64,000 nucleotides of DNA, from positions 62,001 through 126,000 of the forward strand of contig WNNJ02000818.1 of NCBI GenBank assembly GCA_012934845.2. The letters run 5' to 3'. The notes under the pieces are model-generated. The model saw only the letters and a list, made by a program, of their open reading frames with translations. It was not told the DNA's origin and ran no database searches. Positions 1 to 11,699 of the stretch are shown in pieces (position 1 is the stretch's first letter; each line of letters opens with the position of its first letter). The position numbers were made by a program, and so were the translations under genes. The DNA is from Pomphorhynchus laevis (Eukaryota; Acanthocephala; Palaeacanthocephala; Echinorhynchida; Pomphorhynchidae).

Positions 1-57
1 AGACGACAAACATCACGTCCTACAATTTACTGTCCACCTAGCACGTGTCTAGCATCT

Positions 58-405
58 ATGTTCAAACGAAGACCCTTATCTCAAAAAACGTTAGGTCTCG
101 TATATGAGATAAAATGTAAAGATTGTGAAGCTACATACGTGGGTCAGACGAAACGACCATTACACCTTAGAATTAAGGAACATCGTAATGCTCTAAGGAA
201 AGGGGACATGTCATCTGCTGTTTTAAACCATTCTGTCATGAAAGGACACAATATTGAATTCGATAATATCAAAATTCTTGCAAAAGAATCAAATTATTAT
301 AGACGGATAATTTTTGAGTCTATACACATCAACGGCAGTGGTGAAAGGATGCATGGAAATAAATCAAATTATAATTTAAAAATTCCTATCGACACTATGG
401 ACTAA
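58..405 (+). mobile_element. PLE C-terminal GIY-YIG endonuclease remnant
   Basis: A 115-codon ORF carries a GIY-YIG nuclease core: VYEIKC, then TYVGQT about ten residues later, then an R..EH helix (LRIKEHRNAL). This is the C-terminal nuclease found in Penelope-like elements, which nicks target DNA for reverse transcription. No RT lies upstream because the window starts here, so the element is cut by the window edge or 5' truncated. A hammerhead-like core follows about 65 nt downstream, as seen after other PLEs in this window. The family call is firm; the exact PLE clade is not. Confidence 0.75.
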
Positions 406-469
406 GAAAACATGTTCATTTTCTTCCGCACTTATGTAATATAAGGCGATTTGTGTTTGAAAACTTTCA

Positions 470-503
470 ACTTGAAAAGGGTCACTGTGATTGACCGAAA
501 CGT
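470..503 (+). ncRNA. hammerhead-like core downstream of PLE
   Basis: CUUGAAA is followed by a hairpin (GGGUCA / UUGACC) and GAAACG. It resembles the CUGANGA-stem II-GAAA core of hammerhead ribozymes but has a changed first box, so it is probably inactive. Confidence 0.35.
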
Positions 504-1250
504 TGTTATAATTAACTCTAACAAAAATTTGTTTTTCTCGTGTGGATAATTAATAATGCCTAATAAACAGATAATGTTATTGATATTTCGGCTTGACACG
601 CAACCCTTTCCAATTGTGTTTAAGCTATTAAATTTTTTTGTGCTAAATTGGTTGTTAATTTTAAAATATTATAAATATAATTTAATATTATAATAATTTC
701 TAATATGTATAATAGACATTTGATATTAATATAATATTAATATTGACAATATTTATCAGTATAAATATAAGAATAATATTTAATTGTATTAACTGTCGAT
801 GTTAAATTATGATATAATAACAATTTTCATTCGTGATATACAACATATTAATATTATTGCAATAATATCCGGTGTTACTTGAAGGGTGTTTTTCTATCAA
901 GATAATTTGAAACTTATTAATAACGTAAAACATATTTATGTTTATTATTTTATTATTTAAATTTCTGTAGCATCATTTTAATGATGCTACATTAAAATGT
1001 AGTCAGTCATTTTTATAAAATTGACTTTTTTAATTTCAATTTTTTATTTTAACTTGATATAAATTATAAAAAATCTCAAAGCAATTAATTATAATTATTA
1101 ATTATTTAATATAATAAAAATTTAATAAAATTTAATAATAATTATTTAATAATTATTTGAATTTTATTTAGCATTATTGTTATTGTAATTTGCATAATTC
1201 GCACAAGTATAATTTTCCTATCTGTATAAGGTACACTAAATAATTAAATT
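504..1250. other. AT-rich spacer, no gene seen
   Basis: Very AT-rich sequence with short A/T runs. I see no coding potential, exon or repeat boundary here. Confidence 0.5.
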
Positions 1251-1251
1251 T

Positions 1252-1560
1252 CATCAGAGGAAGTACGTTATTAGCATGTAATTGGCCTGCTGCTTTGCTG
1301 GATCGGGGAATATTGGCCGAAACTTGATTGCATAGCAGTTCCTCCTGATGACCTCTAATTCATATTCTGATACACCGTTTGTTATTTATTAGTCAGTACA
1401 TAACAATTGTTTTTTATTTTAAATTTTAAACAGATATAAATTATATTACATCTGATAACAATTATTAGTTGTAATAATTTATAATTTTTTAATTGTTTAT
1501 TATTTAATTTTTTAAATTTTATTTTTGATTCTTTTAAATGCGTAAATAGTAGATAATAGT
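1252..1560 (+). mobile_element. solo copy of the Naiad-like 3' tail
   Basis: This matches the 3' tail of the Naiad-like PLEs in the window: CATCAGAGGAAGTACG, a GGCC pair, GCATAGCAGTTCCTCCTGATG, then a TTATTTATTAGTCA block and AT-rich sequence. No RT is attached. It is a diverged, 5'-truncated copy that runs into the RLE repeats. Confidence 0.6.
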
Positions 1561-2905
1561 AAACTAAATTTAAATTTAAAATATGTTTAAAATTTAAAAC
1601 TATTTCAATTATTCTGACGCTCATTAAAAAGTTAAATCCCAAGCCGTCTAGAACCTCCAGGGTTGTTCCGATCTGATAACAAACGCCCAGACGGCGTTGC
1701 AATGTTCCCATTTGACTGCGGCAAATTCGCATGTTGGGACTTCACATGTGTGCACTCGTTAGCTCCCATTCACCATGCGACAGCTATAGCAGAAGCCGGA
1801 TCAGTAGCTACGGAAGCTGAAAGCAGTAAGAGAATAAAGTACGAGGGAATTTCTACACTAGGGATGGATTTCATTCCCATAGCCATCGAAACTACTGGTG
1901 CGATGAACAAGGAAGCATCTAACTTCTTCCGTTCGCTCATCAAAAGGCTTCACCGATTTGTAGACGACCCGCGGGCTGGCTTCTTCCTAATGAAACGCAT
2001 AAGTACTGAATAAGTACTAAATTTAAATTTAAAATATATTAAAAATTTAAACTATTTCAATTATTCTGGACGCTCGTAAAAATGTCAAATCCCAAGCTGT
2101 ATAGAACCTCCAGGGTTGTTCCGATCTGACGGCAAACGCCCAGACGGCGTTACAATGGTCCCATTTGACTGCGGCAAATTCGCAGGTTGGGACTTCACAT
2201 ATGTACACTCGCTAGCTCCCAGTCACCAGGCGACAGCTCTAGCAGAAGCCGGATCAGTAGCTACGGAAGCTGAAGGCAGAAAGAGAATAAAGTACGAGAG
2301 AATTTTAGCACCAGGGATAGATTTCATTCACATAGTTATCTAAATTACTGGTTCGATGGGCAAGGAAGCATCTAACTTTTTCCGTTTGCTCATCAAAAAG
2401 CTTTGCCGATTTGTAGACGACCCGCGGGCTGGCTTCTTCCTAATGAAACGCATAAGTACTGAATAAGTACTAAATTTAAATTTAAAATATATTTAAAAGT
2501 TAAAACTATTTTATTTATTCTGGACGCTCTTTAAAAGGTCAACAAGCCGTCTAGAACCTCCAGGGTTGTTCCGATCTGACGGCAAACGCCCAGACGGTGT
2601 TACAATGGTCCCATTTGACTGCGGCAAATTCGGATGTTGGGACTTCACATGTGTACGCTCGCTAGCTCCCAGTCACCAGGCGACAGCTCTAGCAAAGCCG
2701 GATCAGTAGCTACGGAAGCTGAAAGCAGAAAGATAATAAAGTACGAGGGAATTTCTACACTAGGGATAGATTTCATTTCCATAGCCATCGAAATCACTGG
2801 TGCGATGAACAAGGAAGCATCTTCTTCCATTTGCCCATCAAAAAGCTTCACCGATTTGTAGACCACCCGCGGGCTGGCTTATTTCTAATGAAACGTGTAA
2901 GTACT
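1555..2905 (+). repeat. three tandem ~453-bp units, each with an RLE endonuclease C-terminus
   Basis: Three head-to-tail units start near 1555, 2011 and 2464. Each opens with an AT-rich leader (ACTAAATTTAAATTTAAAAT), then CCTCCAGGGTTGTTCCGATC, then an open segment encoding R-S-D-(N/G)-K-R-P-D-G-V about 75-116 residues long. RPDG followed about 14 residues later by WDFT fits the PD...D signature of the restriction-like endonuclease at the C-terminus of R2-type LINEs, and the segment ends near FLMKRIST. Unit 1 has the longest ORF (1663-2013); the others are broken. Tandem amplification of only the nuclease end is unusual. Confidence 0.7.
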
Positions 2906-3431
2906 GCGATACAAATTGGCAATGATTCATCAGTTCTGACCTCGCTCTCAGAACACTGAATGCCATTGAACACCTACACTACAAAGACATAAAGTTATTC
3001 ATTTTGCTTGCGTATTATTGTAATTTTATTTTAATTATTAATTTTGTAAAATAATTTTTAGGATTTATTTAAACAAAGTACGACATGTGTTAAAATTAGT
3101 AGTATAATATATATAATATAATACAAATTTATTTAATGTGGCAAATGTGTACAAGCTGTACGCTTACAAGTCCACTAGTATCTTTTCTTTATAACATTCA
3201 TTTAATTTTTCATTAAAAATGCCATAAAGATTGTATTTATAAACAAGTTTATAGGGTCTATTTGCTATCGTCCTATATTCAAGATGATAAAAGTAAATAT
3301 TTATTCATTTAATGTCATTAACTTTCAAAATTTTTAATCTGCATTTGCAAATTTAAGACTGCATTTAAAGAAACTAATGTTTCTTAAATTTCATGCTTGT
3401 CTTAAAAGTATATGTCCTATTTATATATTAG
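2906..3431. other. AT-rich sequence upstream of the MOGS exon
   Basis: No gene seen. It ends in a TATATATTAG acceptor-like run immediately before the MOGS coding segment, so it is probably the 3' part of an intron whose upstream exon lies outside the window or was lost. Confidence 0.5.
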
Positions 3432-5287
3432 GACTTGAATTCACACGAATCTGTAGTTGCCCTGATGTTTTATTTTACATATGCGTCGCAATGGATCGAT
3501 CGGATTAATTACAACGACAACGAACACTCACTACTCATTCAAGGACATACACCTGAATTAGGCTATTTCAAAATTCTAATTAGGCAAATTAAACAATCTT
3601 ACAGTTTTCCAGTGTCATCGTATACATTAAGCGATAGTGGTGATGTCAGATTTGGCCTTCCTTTAGTCAGACATTTAAAACAAGTCGATAGATTCATTAA
3701 ACTATCAGCAAGCAACGATGAGATGCCAAACAGAAACACTAGATCCATTATATTTCACACAAATTGCTTAGAATACCCATGCGAATTAATGATTAGTTTT
3801 CATTCTGATGAAGATCAGCCCATATCAACTAGAACAGAGTTTAAACACCTGCTTCAAACGCATATGAAAAATTTCGACCTAAAATTTAAAAACATATTTC
3901 CACAAGCGGCTGAGTCAGGAATGTCTGAAATGTATAAATACTTGTTAAGTAATATGTTAGGAGGTATGGGATATTTTCATGGTCAAGCTAAAGTGCAGAA
4001 AGATTCAGATACGTCTTTTCGTCGATATTGGCCAGCATCACTCTTTTCTGCAGTGCCGTCAAGATCAGTTTTTCCAAGAGGATTTATGTGGGATGAGGCA
4101 TTTCACCATTTACTGATATCTAGATGGGATCGTCAATTGAGCGTAGAAGTCCTTGCCTATTATCTCGACATGATGAACGCTGATGGATGGATGCCAAGAG
4201 AAATAATTTTAGGATACGAATCTGAGTTTCATGTTCCATCTGAATTTGTTATTCAGCATAATAGCCATGCTAATCCACCTGCTTGGATTTTAACAGTTGA
4301 TCATTTACTTACAATGAAAAATTCAAGCGATGAATTAGAATACTGGAATAGGACTGTTGATCGATTGAAGCATTGGTTGAAATGGTTTCAAAGTACCCAG
4401 CACGGTAAAATTAAAGGTTCATTTCGTTGGAGAGGACGAAATTCATCGAGTGTAAGTGAACTAAATTCTAAGACGCTTACCTCGGGTCTTGACGATTATC
4501 CAAGAGCGTCTCATCCGACTGACGATGAAAGACATGTCGATCTGTTTTGTTGGTTACTTTATGCGGAGAGAGTGATGAAACAACATTTCAACTTGGACGT
4601 TAATTTAACGCTAAATGGATTTTCCGGTCTTAAAAATTTACATTATTACGATCACGCATTCCGGGACTATGGTCTTAAAATCACGCATTCCGGGACTATG
4701 GTCTTCACACGGAAAACGTTTTTCTTAAATCAGTACAACAAAAGTCGGTTGACAATAATGGCAATTTAAAAATAGACACATTTAAAATACGAAAGGTAAT
4801 GGAAAATCCAAAACTCCAGTATTTACCACATATCGGATATGTTTCATTGTATCCATTTCTTCTTCATCTTCTACCAGTCGATTCATCATATTTACATAAT
4901 ATTTTAGATCAGCTAACAGATTCGGAATTGCTTTGGTCAAATTATGGAATTCGTTCATTGGCTAAAAGCTCAGCTTTCTATAACAAACGCAATACAGAGC
5001 ATGATCCTCCTTATTGGAGAGGAGCTATTTGGATACATTTTAACTATTTGGCATTGAGAGCTTTACATCATTACCATTCTGAAAGTAACGATACCCGTTT
5101 GAAAGAGCGATTAATGAGTGCCTATAGCGATTTAAGATTTAATGTGATATCCAATGTTGAACGGGTGTTTAAGGAAACAAATACAGTTTGGGAACAGTAC
5201 AACGATATCGACGGTCATGGTCAGTATTCTTCAAGTTTTACGGGATGGTCTGCTTTAGTTTTACTTATAAAGGATGAACTATATTAA
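3432..5287 (+). CDS. MOGS: mannosyl-oligosaccharide glucosidase (alpha-glucosidase I, GH63), last exon, with a frame break
   Basis: The product family trims the outermost alpha-1,2-glucose from N-glycans in the endoplasmic reticulum. The segment starts after an AG at 3430-3431 with D-L-N-S-H-E-S-V-V-A-L-M-F-Y and aligns from memory to about residue 200 of the 837-residue human enzyme through to its end. Recognisable blocks are GHTPELG, GYFHGQ, PRGFMWDEAFHHLL, NADGWMPREIILG, HANPPAW, GLDDYPRASHP, YVSLYPFLL, HDPPYWRGAIW and WEQYND. The N-terminal membrane anchor and first ~200 residues are not in the window. A 29-bp tandem duplication (4651-4705) shifts the frame, splitting it into open parts 3435-4769 and 4799-5287; without the extra 29 bp the exon would be exactly 609 codons. 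It may be a recently broken allele, a pseudogene or an assembly error. It converges on AGL, whose stop lies 6.3 kb away. Confidence 0.85.
4651..4705 (+). repeat. 29-bp tandem duplication inside MOGS
   Basis: ATCACGCATTCCGGGACTAT plus GGTCTT occurs at 4651-4676 and again at 4680-4705, joined by AAA. The period of 29 is not a multiple of three and breaks the MOGS frame. The two copies are identical, so the event is recent or artefactual. Confidence 0.95.
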
Positions 5288-5577
5288 ATTTCAAATGTGA
5301 ATGTCACTATTTTGTTTTAAAATGCCCAATTCCGAATATTTTAAATTTTGTCGTATTATTTTCAAAGAGATTGTTATATAATTAAAATTTTAAATATAAA
5401 ATAACAATATTAACAATATATAACAATATTATAATATTTTATTTTCCATTGTAATAAAATAATATAATAAAACAACAAAAATTTTAAATAGTTGATAATG
5501 ATTCATTATTTATTGATAAAGAATTATTAATTTACTATAGAATTAAATATCCGCTTATCTCTCAGCTTCATTTTGTT

Positions 5578-5776
5578 AAAATGCAAAAGTTAATCAGATC
5601 AAAGGCTGAGTTAGTTATTATATATTTCCAAATTTGCCTTGCCAAAAACTTTTCTTAAAAATTCTTTTCTTATAACTACATACAATGAACCACTGACGAA
5701 GCCGTAACGCGGCGAAAGCTTTGGCAATATATAATAACTAACTCAGCCTTTGATCTGATTAACTTTTGCATTTTAT
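5578..5776. repeat. palindromic element with a hammerhead-like core
   Basis: Inverted arms of about 45 bp (AAAATGCAAAAGTTAATCAG at 5578 and its complement ending at 5776) enclose a core at 5693-5717 on the + strand: CUGACGA, A, GCCG-loop-CGGC, GAAA. Related arms occur at 22970-23012 and 35220-35268. The flanks 5288-5577 and 5777-6300 are AT-rich with no gene seen. Confidence 0.65.
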
Positions 5777-6579
5777 TAATTTACTCAATAACAATTAATT
5801 TACAATATAACAATTTATATCTTTTAATATAATAATTTATATTGACTGATATCAAATGTGTATCACTAATATAAATTATCTAATACCCCACGTTTTAAGA
5901 TAAAAGTTTTTCACGCATTTTTGTAATTTTTCATAAAGCTTTGTCCTATGAGTTGATAACTTTAATTGTAACAGTACCGATGCGATTAAAAAGGTGTCAT
6001 GAAGCAACTTATTCCGCTGGATTCAGTTAATAGCATTGCTATTCGCAACCACCAATTCTATGATATACGATCTACATTCTTGCACAGCTATAAAAGCTAC
6101 AATTATCAAATATGAGTGATTTTGTAGGCTGATTATTGTTTCAAAATCGTAGTCGCGTCACTAATTAATCATTGAAAAATAAAATATTTGTTTTTTTTTA
6201 CATAAATACATAATAAGTAAATATTAGTTTATTATCATTAAAGCACCTTAGTCGGCAAGGTTCAGTTAATAGACATTTATAGTAATTGAAAATCAGAGTT
6301 TTCTGATTTTCAATAGTTTTATGTTTTCCCCTGTCAGATGCTGCTGGGTGGCCCGTTGTAAATTTAGATCTAGGTGGCGACACCGATAAATTAACGTTAA
6401 AAATTGACTTAAAAGTTACATGTACTCAACCATATTGGAAAAATACGTAAGTACTAATGATTTCAATTTTAGATCTTTTAAATGTAACAGAAAAAGTTGT
6501 TTAGTTTGTGATGTTATAAGTAATAATTGTATTGTAAGTAATACGACAAAATGTTTTTCATTAAATATTAATAATAATT

Positions 6580-7029
6580 AACATCCAGATTCGACAACGG
6601 CAACGCCTTCTGATACAATATTAACTAATGATGATAACGTTGATCAACTATGCGAGGAAGTAATTAATCACATGCTAGACCAATACTGTAGCACAAAGGA
6701 ATTTAATATCGATTTGATAGCTGGATATTCAAGCATGAAGGTTGTTACGTGTGGAAAACTGGTCGATAAAATAGAACTCGTCCAGAATTGCTTGGTAAGT
6801 TCTGATGAATCATCATCTACATCTGATGAGGATTTTTATAAAAACGGCGACGATCTCGACGATTGCTGGACTGAAACAGACAGTTCAACTATTTTTTTCT
6901 TTCTATCCGGTTGTCCTATGACATTTAATACATAATTTTTCGTCGAAAACCAAAGTTATCGACAAGTTTATTCATGTGAAAACAAGTTCTGAGTGAGATT
7001 AATAACATTTTCGAAAAAAAATTTTGATT
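6580..7029 (+). mobile_element. 450-bp insert carrying an acidic ORF of unknown origin
   Basis: The insert lies between two copies of TATTAATAATAATT (6566-6579 and 7030-7043), a probable 14-bp target duplication, though low in complexity. It splits the Naiad-like copy between its Cys cluster and GIY-YIG domain. An open frame from 6582 through 6935 ends in an acidic stretch (SSDESSSTSDEDFY, GDDLDDC). I do not recognise the protein. It could be a 5'-truncated retrocopy of a host mRNA, with TTTCGAAAAAAAATTTTGAT at the 3' side. Confidence 0.45.
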
Positions 7030-8850
7030 TATTAATAATAATTGTAACTGCGATACCGCACGTGTAGTGTATCTTATACAATATACATGTGGATTGCAAT
7101 ATATAGGAAAAACATATCAAATGTTAAAAACTAGGTTTAGGCAACACATATATAATATACAGCATAATAGTCAAACTATATTTCATAAACATATGAGATT
7201 AATAGGACATGATATTAAAAACTGTAAATTATTTATTTTAGAACATATTATCGAAGAAAACATTTCAATATTAAATCAAAAACTATTAGAAAAAGAAGAT
7301 TTTTGGATTAAAACGCTTAATTCCATGTAGCCATTAGGATTGAATGACGTGGTACAAGGAATTGGCAGAAGTAGTATAATACATAATAAACAACTATATT
7401 ATAATAATCCGGTTAAACGCAAACCAAGAAGTCATGGTGATAAAAGGAATAGGAAAAATAGAGTTAAAAATATTAAAAAAGATATGTATATAAATGAACA
7501 ATTAGAAATATTAAAACAACTTTTAAGAGATAATAAGCTAAAAGATCTTTATGTAAATATAAGAAGTTTTCCTAAAAATATCATTGGTTCAATAAATCAA
7601 AGATTAATTAACGAATATGATAGGTTGAGTTGTATAATATACTATAATCGGACAATAAATGTTAATAATAATAACAGAAAATATACATTAACCATAAACT
7701 TCATTAATAAATGTATAGATAACATAAATATAGCCGGACTTTTAAATAATTCTAAAAGTAAAGAAATAATAGGGTCAGATTTAAGTAAATATATTCCTAA
7801 AATAAGGTATAAACTTCTACCACTATTAGGACGAAAAATTTGTAATTCTACTAAAGAATTGAAATCAATACGTAATGATGATATTAGAAACATCGCAGAA
7901 ACAGAATGCAATTGTAAAAGTCTTAGTTTTGATAAAATAAATGAACATATGCACTCATAATCTAGAATTAATTGAAACAATGAATTAAGGAAAATGCTAT
8001 CAAAAGGGTATAATATATAGATTAAATAATAACAACGACAAAAATAAAATTTACAATTCGTTATATAATAACTTAAATGATTACTTTAGTAAGCTGATTA
8101 ATAGTGAAAGCTCGAATATATCTAAGATAAACATTTGGAAATATTATATATTTGATAAAATTAAAAATAAAATGAAAACAACAAACAATTACAAAAGGAA
8201 AGATAAAATTAATAAAGATATGTATAAAGAACTTACTAAATTAAAGGATAACTATATAATAACAACTATTGATAAAGCTAGTAATAACTTTGTCTTCATA
8301 TGCAAAATAGCTTTATTATGATATACTAAGTGAAAGAGGTTAATTCTAATGATTTAAATGTAAATCCAACATATGAACGTAGTGATTTGAGTTTAGAAAC
8401 AATTATTACAAGTCACTGTTCTATAATGGATAAAAAGGGTATAAAGGTTGAATTAGATAATAAAACTATACCTATATTATATTGGAATCCAAAATTACAT
8501 AAAAATCCAATAAAACCTAGGTTCATATGTAGTGCGTTTAAATGTACATTAAAACCACTTTCTGTCTATATGAATAAAATAATTAAAGTAATTAAAGCAC
8601 ACTTCAAAATATATTGCAAGGTAATCGATATTAAAATATAAAATATTGCAAGGTAATCGATACTGTTATAAAACACTATTTCAGTATTAATTCAACAAAA
8701 GAATTTTTAGAACAGACAAAAGGAATAAATTTTCAAAATATAAATACATACGATTTTAGTACGCTTTATACAAATCTAGATTTAGTAGATATTAAAGAAG
8801 CGTTAGTAAAATTAATTAATCTTATATTCGGAAAAAGATATACATATATA

Positions 8851-9668
8851 TTTAAATTAGAAGAAAGATGGCAAAAACCAACGCAAAATTTATTAAATTG
8901 AATATTTCGATGCCTAGCTGGCATCATCTTCAGCAATTGTGATTTGCTAGAACAGTTACATAAAAAATTGAAAAATTATTATTTAATTGTTTTATTAGAT
9001 TATACAGACATTTACACAATTTATTCGTTACGAAATTTACGTCTTCAAAAGTGTGATAAAAATTGGCATTTTTATATTATATTACATTGATGTATTTTAG
9101 TGGATTCGTTTACGATTCAAAAATACGTGTTTAGTTTAAAGTTTAGCAAAATTACAAAATCACCAAAACAACGTAAAATGCTGATTTTGCTATTATTTTA
9201 ACCTTTGCTAATCGCCTCAATTATTTGGAGTACTGATCAGTATAAAAGTGTAGGCGCACAAAATAATATGTTCGATAAATTGACTAGCCGTTAAGGACAA
9301 CCTCAATTATCAGCTAATTTTTGTATTTTATTACCTTTTTCATAACATTCTACCATTTCATCAGCTTACAAACCTCTTAGTTTTAAATATTTTTTAAAGT
9401 GATAAGTTTTTCAATAACAAACACGTTGTCGTATTCACCAAAATCATGTAAAAATATGATGGTGTTATTTCGAAAATCTAACTACTGGAACAGTTATGAA
9501 TTTTCTTGAAGAAAATTTATAAGTGTTCTAGCAAATCACAATTGCTGAAGATGATGCCAGCTAGGCATCGAAATATTCAATTTAATAAAAAATTTTGCGT
9601 TAGTTTCTGCTATCTTTCTTCTAATTTAAATGCTATTACACCGTCGCAATCCTAATTCAAATTCAATT
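8851..9668. mobile_element. 818-bp inverted-repeat element with hammerhead-like cores in both arms
   Basis: It is inserted in Naiad-like RT sequence with a 12-bp target duplication TATACATATATA (8839-8850 and 9669-9680). Arms of about 105 bp (8851-8953 and 9524-9630) are inverted copies. Each arm holds CUGAAGA-U-GAUGCC-loop-GGCAUC-GAAA, on the - strand at 8905-8933 and the + strand at 9545-9573. The interior shows no ORF. It is a non-autonomous element, probably mobilised by a PLE. Confidence 0.7.
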
Positions 9669-10959
9669 TATACATATATATGTTATAATAATTATAACGC
9701 CTATCTAACAAAAATTAAACCATCAAGTAAATATAAATATATGGATAAAATTGAATTAATAGAATCCTTAAATATTTTGATAAATCAAAATTATTGAAAA
9801 GTAGGGACTTTTCAATAATTATCTACATTTAGATAATTTCTATATCTATATTATCTATACTTATCTATATTTAGACAAGTAAAAAAATGTTCCAATGGGA
9901 GGTAATAGTAGCCCAAATTATAGCTGACTTGTTTTTAAGCTTTATAGAATATGAATTTGTTCATAACTGTGTAAAAACTAAATCTAAACAATATAAATAT
10001 ATGAAATATATGTTTCGATACATTGATGATATATGTGTATTTAATTCTAATAATTTTTATTCAATTAGTGAGCACATTTATCCAGAAAGCCTTATTCTTA
10101 ACAAAACCAATATTAATGAAGAAGTTATATATATCTAAATATGAACATTAAATTAACATTAAGTAAAACTACTTTTTATTTATATCGTAAAGATGACATA
10201 TTTAAATTTACAAGAAACATATTTTTGCATGAGCATTCATGCATACCATATAATATAAAATATAATACATTAAATAATGAAATTTTAAGAATTGCAACAA
10301 TATGTAATGATATTAGAATATTTAAATAATTTAATAGATACATATTTTAACATATTTTGTATTATATTTATTTCAAACATATTTTTGCATGAGCATTCAT
10401 GCATACCATATAATATAAAATATAATACATTGAATAATGAAATTTAAAGAATTGCAACAATATGTAATGATATTGGCTTTCTTCAAAATCATTTAAATAA
10501 TTTAATAGATACATATTTTAAACTAGGTTACTATAAAAATAACATCAAGCAGAAAATAGTAAAATATATAAATCAACACAATAATATAAAGAATAAATTT
10601 AAACTCTTAAGTGGCAAATTTTTTTGGATTGATAATAAATAATATACTTTGTATTAGAATAAGATACTATATAGTTTTATCAGGGGAACTACATCATTAG
10701 CATGTATTTGACCCCGCTGCTATGTTGGGCAGAGGAGTTGGGGGCCGACACCTGATAGCATAGCAGTTCCTCCTGATGACCTCTAATTCTTATTCTGATA
10801 CAACGTCTGTTATTTATTAGTCAATTCATAAAAATGACTTTTTAAATTTCAATTTTTTATTTTAACTTGATTTAAATTATAGAAAATCTAAAAACAATTA
10901 TTAATTTTATTATTTAATTATTACTTTTTGATTTAGCATTATTATGTTTTGTTTATTTA

Positions 10960-11097
10960 AATGCAGCAGAGAAATCAAGTAAAACAGCCACCAAAAGTTG
11001 ATTACTATTCTCCTGACAGAACTGATGCACTTCACCTACCGCTGAATGGACCGAGCGACCTTTGACAAACCGATGGAAACCTGGCGAGCTGCATGCT
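10960..11097 (-). mobile_element. 138-bp LINE RT fragment inside the tail of Naiad-like copy 1
   Basis: The minus strand reads GFHRFVKGRSVHSAVGEVHQ and then NQLLVAVLLDFSAAF. This is the RT segment around motif A (F-x-K-G-R-S-V ... L-D-F-S-A-A-F) of APE-type LINEs. It interrupts tail sequence and is too short to place in a clade. Confidence 0.55.
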
Positions 11098-11564
11098 TGA
11101 TTCTTATTCTGATACAACGTCTGTTATTTATTAGTCAATTCATAAAAATGACTTTTTAAATTTCAATTTTTAATTTTAACTTGATTTAAATTATAAAAAA
11201 TCTTAAAACCATTATTTATTTTATTATTTAATTATTAAATTCTGATTTAGCATTATTATGTTAAATACGTAAACTCAGTTAGCTGATTTGATTAATTTGG
11301 TGATCAATGCAAATTCTCTAAAAATATAACTTTTGGTGATCAAAGTAAAATTCATATGATTTTAACTCTTAATCAAATTAGAAAGCAAATGCGAAATTTC
11401 GCAACAAAATAAAATATTTTTCGCTATAAGCCTTATGATTTATAAAAACATTTTTCAATAAAAGAAAACTGTTCTCGTGCATCTAAGTTCATCTATTAGT
11501 TTACTTCAGCTAAAGAATTCTGATATTTTCGTTTCCAATAATTGTGTTGATCCTTTCGTAGTGA

Positions 11565-11699
11565 CTATTTAGCTATTCCGCCAATGTGCACCATTAATTC
11601 TAGTAAGCTTGATGCTGACCATGCTTGTGTGTCACAACTGAATGGACAAAATCCTCCGTTAGAATTTGTTAGCTCAGGAAGACCTTTCCATTCAGAGTT
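11565..11699 (-). CDS. AGL: AGL last exon and stop
   Basis: Encodes [44 protein letters not shown] and TAG. The Glu in GLPELTN is the second presumed catalytic residue. [11 protein letters not shown] is the hallmark GDE C-terminus. The next 270 nt downstream are unique sequence before a Naiad-like tail. Confidence 0.94.
   Translation of the reverse strand, partial: NSEWKGLPELTNSNGGFCPFSCDTQAWSASSLLELMVHIGGIAK

Larger units (their letters stand above)
6310..11295 (+). mobile_element. Naiad-like PLE copy 1 (N-terminal GIY-YIG, RT, 3' tail), broken by nested insertions
   Basis: In order on the + strand: a 5' leader shared with the copy ending near 58690; a Cys cluster (CNRK-S/N-C-x-V-C); an N-terminal GIY-YIG domain at 7067-7330 (VYLIQYTCGLQYIGKT, RFRQH); a basic linker 7340-7960; RT parts at about 8330-8640, 8690-8850, 9680-9780 and 9890-10640, including FRYIDD; and the tail 10640-11295. 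GIY-YIG ahead of RT is the Naiad arrangement among PLEs. The copy has several breaks plus two inserted elements (6580-7029, 8851-9668), so it is dead. It ends 270 bp beyond the AGL stop. Confidence 0.8.

Noticed and set aside
3432-5287. MOGS as an intronless retrocopy
   Set aside because: The open segment starts in phase exactly after a TATATATTAG acceptor and lacks a poly(A) or target duplication, so a genuine last exon is more likely.
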